Of a DNA stretch of 64,000 nucleotides, positions 43,761 to 52,249 are shown piece by piece; position 1 is the stretch's first letter; the number at the start of each line of letters is the position of its first letter. The DNA lies in assembly GCA_964549495.1 (NCBI GenBank), contig CAZJWJ010000004.1, forward strand, positions 25,334 through 89,333. The letters are read 5' to 3'. The notes beneath the pieces are model-generated. The model worked only from the letters and a program-made list of their open reading frames with translations. It did not search any database and had not been told where the DNA came from. The position numbers and the translations under genes were made by a program. The DNA comes from JACKBJ01 sp964549495. Lineage in GTDB: Bacteria; Chloroflexota; Anaerolineae; Epilineales; Epilineaceae.

Positions 43761-45398
43761 ATGAGCAATCCCCCTTTCGATCCCTTGATCCCGGCCCTCG
43801 CCCAGATCGGCGAGGGCCGGGCTTGGGTGGTCGGCGGGCGGCCGCGCGACCGCTTGCTCGGCCGGCCCGGACTGGACACCGACCTGGCTCTGCCCGAGGA
43901 CGCCGTCGGTGCCGCCGGCCGGATCGCCCGCGCCAGCGGCGGCAGCCTGGTGGTCCTGGATGCCGAGCGCGACGTGGCCCGCGTGGTCTGGCCCGGCGGG
44001 GCGGAGCTGGACCTGGCCCGCTTCACCGCAGCCGACCTGGAGGGCGACCTGCGGGCGCGCGACTTCACGGTCGACGCGATGGCCTTGCCCCTGGACGCGC
44101 GGGCGCCAGCGCTGCTCGAGGCCGGCGGCCCCGATCTGGCCGGCGCGCTGATCGACCCGACCGATGGCCGCACCGACCTGGACCTCGGTCTCCTGCGCAT
44201 GACCAGCGGCGCGGCCCTGGACGCCGATCCCTTGCGCATGCTGCGCGCGGCGCGTTTGGCGGCCGAACTGCGCTTCGAGGTCGAGCCCGACACGGCCACC
44301 GCCATCCGCGCCCGCGCGCCCTTGGCCAGCCGGCCGGCCGGCGAGCGCCAGCGCGCCGAGCTCCTGCGCCTGATCGCCGCCGACCGCGCGGCCGAGGACA
44401 TCGACCGCCTAGACCGCCTGGGCCTGCTCGAGCCGGTCCTGCCCGAGCTGGCCGCCACCCGCGGGGTCGAGCAGTCCCTGCCCCACGACCGGGACGTCTA
44501 CCGCCACTGCCTGGCGACCTTGGCCGCGGCCGAGCTGCTCGAGGCGATCGTATTCGAGCTGGACTCTCGCCGGAGCGAGGAGGGCGAGTCTTCGGAAGTC
44601 GCGTCGTTGGAGGTCGAACCTTCGGAGGTCGAGGCAACCGGGATCGAGGCTGGCACGCCCACCGCCGCAGCGCCCGTGACCGATCTGCGCGATGTTTCTG
44701 CCGGGGGCTCGATCGGGCTGGAGGCGTCGTGGATCCTGGCGCTGCGGCCCTACATTCCCCGACTCAGGCAGCATGCCGGCCGGCGTTCCGCCGGTGGCGC
44801 CGACCATCGCCTCTGGTGGCGCGTGGCGGCCCTTCTGCACGACGTCGGCAAGCCGGACACCCAGCGTTTCGACCCGGAACGCGGCCGCTTCCGCTTCCAC
44901 GGCCACGATCGCCGAGGCGCGGAGCTGATCGAGGTCTTGGCCGAGCGCTTGCGATTCGGACGGCGCGAGACCGCCTGGCTGATCACCGTCATCCGCCACC
45001 ACCTGCGCCCATTGCATCTGGCCGCGGCAGGCGGTGCCACGCCGCGCGGCGTCCACCGCTATTTTCGTGACACGGGGGACGAGGGCCTCGACATCGCCTA
45101 CCTGGCTCTGGCCGACAACGCGAGCAAGGGTGGCGTCCGGCCCGACTTCGCCGGCCACCTGGCCTCGGTTACGGGCGACCTATTCGAGGCCTACTTCGAC
45201 CGTCCCGACGAGCGCATCTCACCGCCCTTGCCTATCGACGGCCGGCGGTTGATGGCCGAGCTCGACCTGGAGCCGGGGCCCTTGGTTGGACACCTGCTGG
45301 ACGAGATCCGCGAGGCGCTGGCGGTAGGGGAGCTGCCGGCCGGGGATGCCGGGGCGGCGCTGGCGCTAGCCAGAGGTACCCTGAGGGATCGAAGCTGA
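43761..45398 (+). CDS. CCA tRNA nucleotidyltransferase / poly(A) polymerase-like protein with HD domain
   Basis: 545 residues. Class II nucleotidyltransferase core: VVGGRPRDRLLGR (GG...RD motif), then DTDLAL with the catalytic DxD, and RDFTVDAMA. The RNA- and nucleotide-binding helical region includes DPLRMLRAARLAAEL (family DxxRxxRAxR). The HD domain has ALLHDVGKP and a following HGHDRRGA. A 50-residue Glu/Ser/Val-rich, repeat-like insertion (about 265-315) separates the two parts. It is longer than typical CCA enzymes because of this insertion and the HD domain. Probably adds or repairs tRNA CCA ends; it lies 41 nt after sucD. Confidence 0.85.
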   Translation: MSNPPFDPLIPALAQIGEGRAWVVGGRPRDRLLGRPGLDTDLALPEDAVGAAGRIARASGGSLVVLDAERDVARVVWPGGAELDLARFTAADLEGDLRARDFTVDAMALPLDARAPALLEAGGPDLAGALIDPTDGRTDLDLGLLRMTSGAALDADPLRMLRAARLAAELRFEVEPDTATAIRARAPLASRPAGERQRAELLRLIAADRAAEDIDRLDRLGLLEPVLPELAATRGVEQSLPHDRDVYRHCLATLAAAELLEAIVFELDSRRSEEGESSEVASLEVEPSEVEATGIEAGTPTAAAPVTDLRDVSAGGSIGLEASWILALRPYIPRLRQHAGRRSAGGADHRLWWRVAALLHDVGKPDTQRFDPERGRFRFHGHDRRGAELIEVLAERLRFGRRETAWLITVIRHHLRPLHLAAAGGATPRGVHRYFRDTGDEGLDIAYLALADNASKGGVRPDFAGHLASVTGDLFEAYFDRPDERISPPLPIDGRRLMAELDLEPGPLVGHLLDEIREALAVGELPAGDAGAALALARGTLRDRS

Positions 45399-45476
45399 GC
45401 GGTCGAGGCTTGGTCCATGAATCTGGCTGGCCTAAGCTTGAGCATCGAGGAATTGCATGAGCAGCGGAGAATCATC

Positions 45477-45848
45477 ATGTCCGTCATTCGCAGCCACATT
45501 GACGTGCCGACCATCGATGTTCGCGAGCGGGTCCCCGAAGAAGCGATCGATGAGTTCGTGGCAAATGTGGTCGATGCGTTCGACCCGGAGCGTATCATTC
45601 TCTTCGGGTCCTACGCGGAGGGCCGGCCCAGGCCCACTAGCGACGTCGATTTGCTAGTCGTCATGCGATCAACCTTGAGGAGCACGCAGCAGGCTGCTGC
45701 GATCCTTCAGGCAGTTGAGCATCACTTTGGAATCGATCTCATCGTCATCGATCCTAAGACCCTGGATCGGCGTGCTGCGATGGGCGACTCGTTCATTCTC
45801 GACATTCTGGACCGGGGGACCGTGCTCTATGCGCGGCCTGGTCGCTGA
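45477..45848 (+). CDS. MNT-type minimal nucleotidyltransferase antitoxin
   Basis: 123 residues from the ATG at 45477 (GGAG 7 nt upstream); an ATG at 45417 would add 20 residues but lacks a ribosome site. The motif GSYAEGRPRPTSDVD fits GSx10DxD (G44, S45, D56, D58). In MNT/HEPN systems the MNT protein neutralises the partner RNase by transferring AMP to a Tyr near its active site. It overlaps the HEPN gene by 20 nt. Base composition is less GC-rich than the neighbours, which suggests acquisition. Confidence 0.9.
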   Translation: MSVIRSHIDVPTIDVRERVPEEAIDEFVANVVDAFDPERIILFGSYAEGRPRPTSDVDLLVVMRSTLRSTQQAAAILQAVEHHFGIDLIVIDPKTLDRRAAMGDSFILDILDRGTVLYARPGR

Positions 45849-46221
45849 GTGGATCGCGAAGGCTGAAGGTGACTTCGCAACGGCTCAACGCGAGGTGCGC
45901 GCGCGGAAGCGGCCAAACTACGACGCGGCCTGCTTTCACGCGCAGCAGTGTGCTGAAAAGTACTTGAAAGCCTTGCTGCAAGAACGAGGCGTTCGGATAC
46001 CGCGAACGCACAATCTGATCGACCTGCTCGACCTTTGCCTACAATTCGACGCCACATTGGAGCCTTGGCGCGACTCGCTACTCTCGCTCAATGTGTATGG
46101 CAGTCGCTATCGATATCCAGGCGAATCGGCAGATCGATCGGAGGCGAGAGCGGTCGATGGCATTCTTCGGCCGTTCCGAGCCTTCATGCGGCAACGGATG
46201 GGGCTCTCGGGCGATTCGTAG
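45829..46221 (+). CDS. HEPN-domain toxin
   Basis: 130 residues starting inside the MNT gene. HEPN signature: YDAACFHAQQCAEKYLKALL (residues 31-50), then the RNase motif R-x4-H (R56, H61) in RIPRTHNLIDLL. Tyr residues near the end (NVYGSRYRYPG) match the position of the modified Tyr in MNT/HEPN systems. Likely a metal-independent ribonuclease whose activity is blocked by AMPylation by the MNT partner. Composition matches the MNT gene. Confidence 0.9.
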   Translation: MRGLVAEWIAKAEGDFATAQREVRARKRPNYDAACFHAQQCAEKYLKALLQERGVRIPRTHNLIDLLDLCLQFDATLEPWRDSLLSLNVYGSRYRYPGESADRSEARAVDGILRPFRAFMRQRMGLSGDS

Positions 46222-46325
46222 GCGGCCGTGCATCGGACCCGACACCGGATCGAACTCCTCTACGACGAGTTTCAGGCTGCACTCAGGCGCGGCTCATCGC
46301 GCCGGCCTAGTCTCCGTACTGCAAG

Positions 46326-46393
46326 CGGAGAACCCTCTTGCAGGAAGCCGGAGACCTGTTTACTGTGGGGCGGTGCAGGTCTCCGGTTCTCCG
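46326..46393. repeat. Nested inverted repeats spanning the pdxT stop codon
   Basis: Inner arms of 11 bp (46348-46358 and 46376-46386) bracket a 17-nt loop holding the pdxT stop. Outer 9-bp arms (46326-46334 and 46385-46393) overlap the inner pair by two bases. No T tract follows on the minus strand. May be a terminator-like or mRNA-stabilising structure. Confidence 0.6.
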
Positions 46394-47055
46394 TTAACCC
46401 GTGGATCCCGATCCGTCGGACTCGTCCCATCGGACGATGTCGCCGTAGCGGCGCGCGGCTCGATCCCCTGCCTCGGCTCGTCCACGGCCCGCCGGCAGAT
46501 CTCGACGAAATGCGCGTGCAGTCGCAGATCATCGGTCAGCTCGGGGTGGAAGCTGGTGCCCAGGAGCCGGCCCTGGCGCACGGCGACGATCCGGCCGTCC
46601 GCCAAGCGCGCCAGGACCTCCACCTCCTCGCCGGCCGACCGCACCAGCGGGGCCCGGATGAAGACCGCGCGGAAGGGTCCGCCCGGAAGGCCGGCGATGT
46701 CCAGGTCGGTCTCGAAGGAGTCGACCTGGCGGCCGAAGGCATTGCGCTCGACCTCCACATCCAGGCCGCCGACCAGCGGCTGGTCTCGGCCGATGTCCTC
46801 GGCCAGGAGGATCAGGCCGGCGCAGGTGCCCCAGACCGGCAAGCCGGCACGAGCGGCCGCGCGCAGGGGCCCGAGCAGGCCGTAGTCGACCGCCAGCTTG
46901 CCGATGGTGGTCGACTCGCCGCCGGGGATGATCAGGCCGGCCAGGCCCTCGAGCTGCCCGGGCAGTCGCACCTCCACGGGCTGCTGGCCCAAGGCTCGCA
47001 GGATGCGGGCATGCTCGGCGAAATCGCCCTGGAGGGCCAGGACGCCGATCTTCAT
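46360..47055 (-). CDS. pdxT: Pyridoxal 5'-phosphate synthase glutaminase subunit
   Basis: 231 residues from the ATG at 47055, chosen because the family begins MKIGVLALQGDFAEH; an in-frame ATG at 47088 adds 11 residues and starts 3 nt after the pdxS stop. The triad is visible: Cys in GTCAGLILLAE, and His and Glu in SFHPELTDD. PGGESTTIGKL is also conserved. Supplies ammonia from glutamine to PdxS. The C-terminal 40 residues, after HFVEICRRAVD, are a non-conserved Pro/Ser/Thr-rich tail coded partly by the inverted repeat at 46326-46393. Confidence 0.93.
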   Translation of the reverse strand: MKIGVLALQGDFAEHARILRALGQQPVEVRLPGQLEGLAGLIIPGGESTTIGKLAVDYGLLGPLRAAARAGLPVWGTCAGLILLAEDIGRDQPLVGGLDVEVERNAFGRQVDSFETDLDIAGLPGGPFRAVFIRAPLVRSAGEEVEVLARLADGRIVAVRQGRLLGTSFHPELTDDLRLHAHFVEICRRAVDEPRQGIEPRAATATSSDGTSPTDRDPRVNGEPETCTAPQ

Positions 47056-47091
47056 CGTGGAGCTGGACTCGAGCGCCCTGTCGGCCATCCG

Positions 47092-47979
47092 CTACCAGCC
47101 GCGCGCCGCCAAGCGCTCGGCCTCGGCCAAGGCGTCGACCGATTGGCCGCGCATGGCCGCGCCCAGGCCGCGGCTGACCTCGGCGATGATCGCCGGGTCC
47201 CGGTAGTGCGTGGTGGCGCGGACGATGGCCTTGGCCACCAAGGGCGGGTTCTGGCTCTTGAAGATGCCCGAGCCGACGAAGACGCCGTCGACGCCGACCT
47301 GCATCATCAGGGCCGCATCGGCCGGCGTGGCGATGCCGCCGGCGGCGAAGTTGACCACGGGCAGCTTGCCCTCCTCGGCGATCTTCTCGACCAGGTCGAA
47401 GGGCGCGCCCATCTGCTTGGCGGCGGCCATGCGCTCGGCCGCGTCCAGGGCGCCCAGGCGGCGGATCTCGCCCAGCACGGTGCGCGCGTGGCGAACGGCC
47501 TCGACGATGTCGCCGGTGCCGGCCTCGCCCTTGGTGCGGATCATGGCCGCGCCCTCGCCGATGCGGCGCAGGGCCTCGCCCAGGTTGCGGCAGCCGCAGA
47601 CGAAGGGCACGTCGAAGGCGCGCTTGTCGATGTGGTTGGCCTCGTCGGCCGGGGTGAGGACCTCGCTCTCGTCGACATAATCCACGCCGAGGGCCTGCAG
47701 CACCTGGGCTTCGACGAAATGCCCGATGCGGGCCTTGGCCATCACCGGGATGCTGACGGCCTCCATGATCTCGAGAATCTTCTCGGGGTCGCTCATGCGG
47801 GCCACGCCGCCGTCGCGGCGGATGTCGGCCGGCACCCGCTCGAGGGCCATCACCGCCGCCGCGCCCGCCTCCTCGGCGATGCGTGCCTGCTCGGCGTCGG
47901 TCACGTCCATGATCACGCCGCCCTTGAGCATGGCGGCCATGCCCGTCTTCACGCGCCAGGTGGCCTTCTCGCCCGCCAT
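47092..47979 (-). CDS. pdxS: Pyridoxal 5'-phosphate synthase lyase subunit
   Basis: 295 residues, the family length, from the ATG at 47979 (AAGGAG upstream). (beta/alpha)8 barrel with catalytic Lys in MAKARIGHFVEAQ and RTKGEAGTGDIVEAV, and the phosphate loop VNFAAGGIATPADAA. Makes PLP from ribose 5-phosphate, glyceraldehyde 3-phosphate and ammonia in a 12:12 complex with PdxT, whose gene follows closely. A 7-bp GC-rich hairpin (48020-48038) lies in its leader. Confidence 0.97.
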   Translation of the reverse strand: MAGEKATWRVKTGMAAMLKGGVIMDVTDAEQARIAEEAGAAAVMALERVPADIRRDGGVARMSDPEKILEIMEAVSIPVMAKARIGHFVEAQVLQALGVDYVDESEVLTPADEANHIDKRAFDVPFVCGCRNLGEALRRIGEGAAMIRTKGEAGTGDIVEAVRHARTVLGEIRRLGALDAAERMAAAKQMGAPFDLVEKIAEEGKLPVVNFAAGGIATPADAALMMQVGVDGVFVGSGIFKSQNPPLVAKAIVRATTHYRDPAIIAEVSRGLGAAMRGQSVDALAEAERLAARGW

Positions 47980-48092
47980 GACCCTCGACTCCTTCCGCTC
48001 GCTCGATGTGATACCGGTCGCGCCCGGCGATCGGGCGCTCGGACCAATCATGCCATGCGCCCCGGGGAAGACGAAAAGGACGCCGGCCGGTC

Positions 48093-48122
48093 TTGACCCT
48101 CCGCGCGGCCGGGCGGTATAAT
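48093..48122 (+). promoter_or_regulatory. Promoter of the secD operon
   Basis: TTGACC (48093-48098), 18-nt spacer, perfect TATAAT (48117-48122). The predicted start is near 48129, giving a leader of about 60 nt with the hairpin at 48140-48159. Confidence 0.75.
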
Positions 48123-48139
48123 CCCGAGATCGCATACGC

Positions 48140-48163
48140 CGCGCCTCGCAGGAGGCGCGTTTT
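48140..48163 (+). promoter_or_regulatory. Attenuator-like hairpin in the secD leader
   Basis: A perfect 8-bp stem (48140-48147 with 48152-48159) has a 4-nt loop GCAG, followed directly by TTTT. It lies between the secD promoter and the GAGGAG ribosome site. No upstream plus-strand gene needs a terminator here, so regulation of secD is the likelier role. Confidence 0.55.
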
Positions 48164-48188
48164 GGCGTGCCCGAGGAGGAGCAGGTCA

Positions 48189-49769
48189 ATGAGGGATCGA
48201 ACGCCCCTGTTGGTGGCGCTGATCATCGTGCTGTCGGTGATCGCCGTATACGCCAACTGGGATTTCTTCCAAGCCGGTTACGACTACCCGTCGCGGGTGA
48301 CCAGCCTGCTGCGCTGGCAGAGCGACGATCCGAGCCAACGTTCGCTGGACCTGCGGCAAGGCCTCGATCTGCAGGGCGGCCTGCAGGTGCTGCTCGAGGC
48401 CGACCAGAGCGGCGCGGCCCAGCTGGCGCCGGGCGACCTGGACGCCGCGGCCAACATCATCAAGAACCGCGTCGATGCGCTGGGCGTCACGGAGCCCCTG
48501 GTGCAGACCCAGGGCGACGACAAGATCGTGGTCGAGCTGCCCGGCGTGGCCGATCCCGAACTGGCGGTACGCACCATCGGGCAGACGGCCAAGCTCGAGT
48601 TCATCTACGCTGCCCAGCGCAGCCTCTTCGAGGGCGACGAGGTGCACACCACCGACCCCTATCTCTACGGGGACCTGCCCGAGGACAAGCAGAGCCCCTT
48701 CCTCGGCGATCCCGACGACCCCTTGGGCGAGGGCGGCGGCGAGGACGAGCCGGATGCGGCCGACGCGGCCGAGGACGAGGATGCCGCCGACGCGGAGAGC
48801 CCGGAGGACGAGGCCGCCGACGACGAGGAGGCGGCAGAGGGTGAAGATGGCGAGACCGACGGCGGTCTGGAGGACATCTATCCCACCGTCATCACCGGCG
48901 AGTCGGTGCGCAACGCATCGGTGGCCTTCGACCAGATGGGCCAGATCGTGGTCTCCTTCGAGCTCGACAGCGACGGGGGTCGGCGCATGTCGCGCTTCAC
49001 TCGCGACCACCTGGGCGAGATCATGGCCATCGCCTTGGACGGCAAGATCATCTCCGCGCCGGTGGTCCAGGCCGCCATCGCCGACCAGGGGCAGATCTCG
49101 GGCCAGTTCAGCCAGGCCGAGGCCGAGTCGCTGGCGGTGCAGATCAAGAGCGGCTCGCTGCCGGTGCCGCTGCGCGTGCGCGGCCAGACCGTCATCGGGC
49201 CGACCCTGGGTAGCGAGACCATCGACGCGGCCATCCGGGGCGGCATCATCGGATTCATCGCGGTGATGGTCTTCATGCTGCTCTACTACCGTATGCCCGG
49301 CCTGCTGGCCGACCTGGCCCTGGTGCTCTACGCGCTCTTGACCTTGACCATCTTCCGGCTCTTCCCGGTCACGCTGACCCTGGCCGGTATCGCCGGCTTC
49401 GTGCTCTCGATCGGCATGGCGGTGGATGCCAACATCCTGATCTTCGAACGGATGAAGGAGGAGTTGCGCGCCGGCCGGCGCATCGGCCAGGCCATGGACA
49501 TCGGCTTCGCCCGCGCCTGGCCCAGCATCCGCGACAGCAACGTCTCCACGCTCATCACCTGCGCCATCCTCTTCTGGTTCGGCAACCAATTCGGGGCCAG
49601 CATCGTCAAGGGCTTCGCGGTCACGCTGTCCTTGGGCGTGCTCACCTCGCTCTTCACCGCCATCACCGTCACCCGCACCTTCCTCAAGCTGACCAACCGC
49701 ATCATGCTGCGCGATTCCGACGTCACCCCGACCGAGGATCCGCGGCTCAAGGTGCTCTTCGGCTTCTAG
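48189..49769 (+). CDS. secD: Protein translocase subunit SecD
   Basis: 526 residues from the ATG at 48189 with GAGGAG upstream. TM1 is residues 7-25. The P1 domain starts with GLDLQGGLQVLLEAD and carries the conserved IIKNRVDALGV. Residues about 175-229 are an Asp/Glu-rich insertion. The five C-terminal helices with GMAVDANILIFERMKEEL are intact. With SecF it uses the proton or sodium motive force to help release and pull proteins through SecYEG. Many secreted proteins in this window would depend on it. Confidence 0.96.
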   Translation: MRDRTPLLVALIIVLSVIAVYANWDFFQAGYDYPSRVTSLLRWQSDDPSQRSLDLRQGLDLQGGLQVLLEADQSGAAQLAPGDLDAAANIIKNRVDALGVTEPLVQTQGDDKIVVELPGVADPELAVRTIGQTAKLEFIYAAQRSLFEGDEVHTTDPYLYGDLPEDKQSPFLGDPDDPLGEGGGEDEPDAADAAEDEDAADAESPEDEAADDEEAAEGEDGETDGGLEDIYPTVITGESVRNASVAFDQMGQIVVSFELDSDGGRRMSRFTRDHLGEIMAIALDGKIISAPVVQAAIADQGQISGQFSQAEAESLAVQIKSGSLPVPLRVRGQTVIGPTLGSETIDAAIRGGIIGFIAVMVFMLLYYRMPGLLADLALVLYALLTLTIFRLFPVTLTLAGIAGFVLSIGMAVDANILIFERMKEELRAGRRIGQAMDIGFARAWPSIRDSNVSTLITCAILFWFGNQFGASIVKGFAVTLSLGVLTSLFTAITVTRTFLKLTNRIMLRDSDVTPTEDPRLKVLFGF

Positions 49770-49827
49770 GCTGCCCGGCATTGCCGGCCCGGCCCGCGAG
49801 CCCATCGCGGACATCAGGAGAAGGAAC

Positions 49828-50277
49828 ATGATCGACATGCTGATCAGCGAGTGGATGACCACCGGCCCGATCACCATCCTGCAAGGCGCTTCGCTGGCCG
49901 AGGCGCGGTCGCGAATGGAGCAGGCCGACATCCGCCGTCTCCTGGTGGTCGACCGCGACCAGCAGCTGGTGGGTATCATCACCCGCGCCGACGTGCTGGA
50001 GCACTGGCCCTCGCGCTTCTCGATGCTCGAGCCGGGCGAGATCCGCGAGATGATGGAGCGCATTCTGGTCGACGAGATCATGTCGACCGAGTTGGTCACC
50101 GCCGACCCGGACACCACCGTGGCCGAGGCGGCCAACCTGATGTTCGAACATCGCATCGGCGCCTTGCCGGTGGTCGACGGCATGCGCACCGTCGGCATCC
50201 TGACCAACTCCGACCTCTTGCAGGGCCTGGTCCGCATCCTGGCCCGGATGGGTCGGCAGTCCGCCGACGAGCGCTGA
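49828..50277 (+). CDS. Two-CBS-domain protein
   Basis: 149 residues, preceded by AGGAGAAGG. Two CBS domains: residues about 1-60 (ISEWMTTGPITILQG, RLLVVDRDQQLVGIITRAD) and about 75-137 (VDEIMSTELVTADPDTTVAE, ALPVVDGMRTVGILTNSDLL). These usually form an adenine-nucleotide-binding pair. There is no effector domain. It sits between secD and secF with gaps of 58 and 52 nt, an unusual place that suggests energy-state sensing linked to secretion, though it may be incidental. Confidence 0.9.
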   Translation: MIDMLISEWMTTGPITILQGASLAEARSRMEQADIRRLLVVDRDQQLVGIITRADVLEHWPSRFSMLEPGEIREMMERILVDEIMSTELVTADPDTTVAEAANLMFEHRIGALPVVDGMRTVGILTNSDLLQGLVRILARMGRQSADER

Positions 50278-50329
50278 GCGCTGCATGCGGTCCCGCCGGG
50301 CCCGCGACCCTCTTCAGGAGAACCGAGCC

Positions 50330-51313
50330 GTGTTCAAGATCATCGAACGTCGCTACTGGTGGTTCCTCTTCTCGGCCATCATCATCATCCCCGGGATCGT
50401 CTCGATCCTGCTCTGGGGCATCCCGCGCTCCATCGACTTCGTCGGCGGCTCCTTCTTCGAGCTGGCCTTCGAGGACGGGGCCGAGGTCAGCGAGGCGGGC
50501 ATCATCGATGCCTTCCAGGCCTACGGCTTCGATGCGCCGCCGCAGGTGGTCACCGCCACCGACCCGGAGACCGGCGAGACCCGCTACCAGATCCGAGCCC
50601 CGGCCATCTCCAGCCTGGCCGATGCCGAGGGCGTCGACCAGACCGACTTCAAGGAGGGCCTCTATCAGGCGCTCGAGGCGGAGTTCGGCCCCTTCGAGGA
50701 ACTGCAGTTCGCCGACGTCGGCCCCTCGGTGGGGCGCGAGGTGACGCGCAACGCGGCCATCGCCGTGGTCATGGCCTCCATCGGCATCCTGGTTTACCTG
50801 ACCCTGATGTTCCGCAACGTGCCGCATCCGATACGCTACGGCTTCGTGACCATCATGGCCATGCTGCACGACGTGATCCTGGTGTTGGGCATCGCCTCGA
50901 TCATGGGCCACTTCTTCAACTGGGAGGTGGACGCGCTCTTCTTGACGGCGCTCTTGACCATCATCGGCTTCTCGGTGCACGACTCCATCGTGGTCTTCGA
51001 CCGGGTGCGAGAGAACGTCGGCCGCATGCGCGGCCTGGCTTTCGATCGGGTGGTCAACCACAGCGTCATCCAGACCCTGGACCGCTCGATCAATACCCAG
51101 CTGACGGCGGTCTTCACGCTGGCGGCCATCTACATCTACAGTCAGGGCCAGCTGCGGACCTTCCTCTTCTGGCTGATCATCGGCATCGTCTCCGGTACCT
51201 TCTCCTCGATCTTCAATGCCGCGCCGCTCCTCGTGGTCTGGCAGAATCGGGAGTGGGAGAACTGGTTCGGTCGAGGTCGAGATGCCGGCGATACCCGCGC
51301 CAGCGCGGCCTAG
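50330..51313 (+). CDS. secF: Protein translocase subunit SecF
   Basis: 327 residues from the GTG at 50330, with CAGGAG 9 nt upstream. Six helices. The family motif IDFVGGSFFELAF starts the P4-like periplasmic domain. The SecF signature FSVHDSIVVFDRVREN and the RSINTQLTAVFTL segment are intact. Partner of SecD. The CBS gene interrupts the usual secD-secF adjacency. Confidence 0.96.
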   Translation: MFKIIERRYWWFLFSAIIIIPGIVSILLWGIPRSIDFVGGSFFELAFEDGAEVSEAGIIDAFQAYGFDAPPQVVTATDPETGETRYQIRAPAISSLADAEGVDQTDFKEGLYQALEAEFGPFEELQFADVGPSVGREVTRNAAIAVVMASIGILVYLTLMFRNVPHPIRYGFVTIMAMLHDVILVLGIASIMGHFFNWEVDALFLTALLTIIGFSVHDSIVVFDRVRENVGRMRGLAFDRVVNHSVIQTLDRSINTQLTAVFTLAAIYIYSQGQLRTFLFWLIIGIVSGTFSSIFNAAPLLVVWQNREWENWFGRGRDAGDTRASAA

Positions 51314-51397
51314 ACCCTTTCCTGTCGCGGCGCGGACCGCGGGCGGACGGCGGGCTGACGATCGCCGAATGCCGGAGTCCGCGCCGCCATGGAGCCC

Positions 51398-51403
51398 TAT
51401 AAT
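51398..51403 (+). promoter_or_regulatory. Perfect -10 hexamer immediately before the ABC ATPase start
   Basis: TATAAT, 6 nt before the ATG at 51410. Transcription would start at or next to that ATG, consistent with a leaderless mRNA. No good -35 hexamer was found. It lies inside the alternative longer reading from the ATG at 51389. Confidence 0.4.
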
Positions 51404-51409
51404 CCGCAC

Positions 51410-52222
51410 ATGCACGATCCGATCGAGGTCCAGTCCGCGGTGGTGAATCAGGACGCAGCCGATGCGCCGATGATCGAGGCCATCGGCTTGACGCGGCGCT
51501 ACGAGGATTTCGCGGCCGTCGATGGACTCGACTTGGCGGTGCGACAGGGTGAGATCTTCGGCTTTTTGGGACCCAACGGCGCCGGCAAGACCACGACCAT
51601 CCGCATGCTGACCGGCCTCCTGCGGCCCACCGAGGGCACGATCCGAATCGACGGCATCGACCTGGCCGAGGACCCGCAGGCGGCGCGGGCGCGGATCGCC
51701 TACCTACCGGATACGCCCTACCTCTACGAGAAGCTGACGGCGCGCGAGTTCATCCACTTCGTGGCCGGCCTCTACCGCGTGCCGCCCGAGCGTGCCAAGC
51801 GCCGGGCGACCGAGCTGCTGGAGATCCTGGATCTGGAGGAGCGCGCCGACGACCTGATCGAGGGCTTCAGCCACGGCATGCGCCAGAAGACGGTGATGGC
51901 GGCAGCCCTGGTGCACGATCCCAAGGTGATGTTCCTCGACGAGCCGACGGTGGGCCTCGATCCGCGCAGCGCCCGCCTGATGCGCGACATCTTCCGTCAG
52001 CTCTCCGAGCGGGGCACCACGGTCTTCCTCTCGACCCACATTCTCGAGATCGCCGAGCGGATGTGCGACCGAATCGGCATCATCAACCAGGGCAAGCTGA
52101 TCGCCTTGGGGACGGTCGAGGAGCTCTACGCGCGAGCCGAGGCCTCGGCCACGCTCGAGGACATCTTCTTGGAGTTGACCGGCGGCGCGGCCTACGCCGA
52201 GATCGCCGAGATCCTGGCCTAG
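51410..52222 (+). CDS. ABC transporter ATP-binding protein (ABC-2 exporter type)
   Basis: 270 residues from the ATG at 51410; an ATG at 51389 would add seven residues and overlap the -10 box. Walker A is GPNGAGKTT (54-62), the Q-loop region is YLPDTPYLYEKL, the signature is FSHGMRQK, Walker B is VMFLDEPTVGLD and the H-loop is LSTHILE. Works with the membrane protein encoded 28 nt downstream. The cargo is unknown. Confidence 0.93.
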   Translation: MHDPIEVQSAVVNQDAADAPMIEAIGLTRRYEDFAAVDGLDLAVRQGEIFGFLGPNGAGKTTTIRMLTGLLRPTEGTIRIDGIDLAEDPQAARARIAYLPDTPYLYEKLTAREFIHFVAGLYRVPPERAKRRATELLEILDLEERADDLIEGFSHGMRQKTVMAAALVHDPKVMFLDEPTVGLDPRSARLMRDIFRQLSERGTTVFLSTHILEIAERMCDRIGIINQGKLIALGTVEELYARAEASATLEDIFLELTGGAAYAEIAEILA

Positions 52223-52249
52223 GCCGGCACCGACACCGAGGGGGCGGCG

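Noticed and set aside
48020..48038. Riboswitch in the pdxS leader
   Set aside because: Only one 7-bp hairpin is visible, not a known riboswitch fold.
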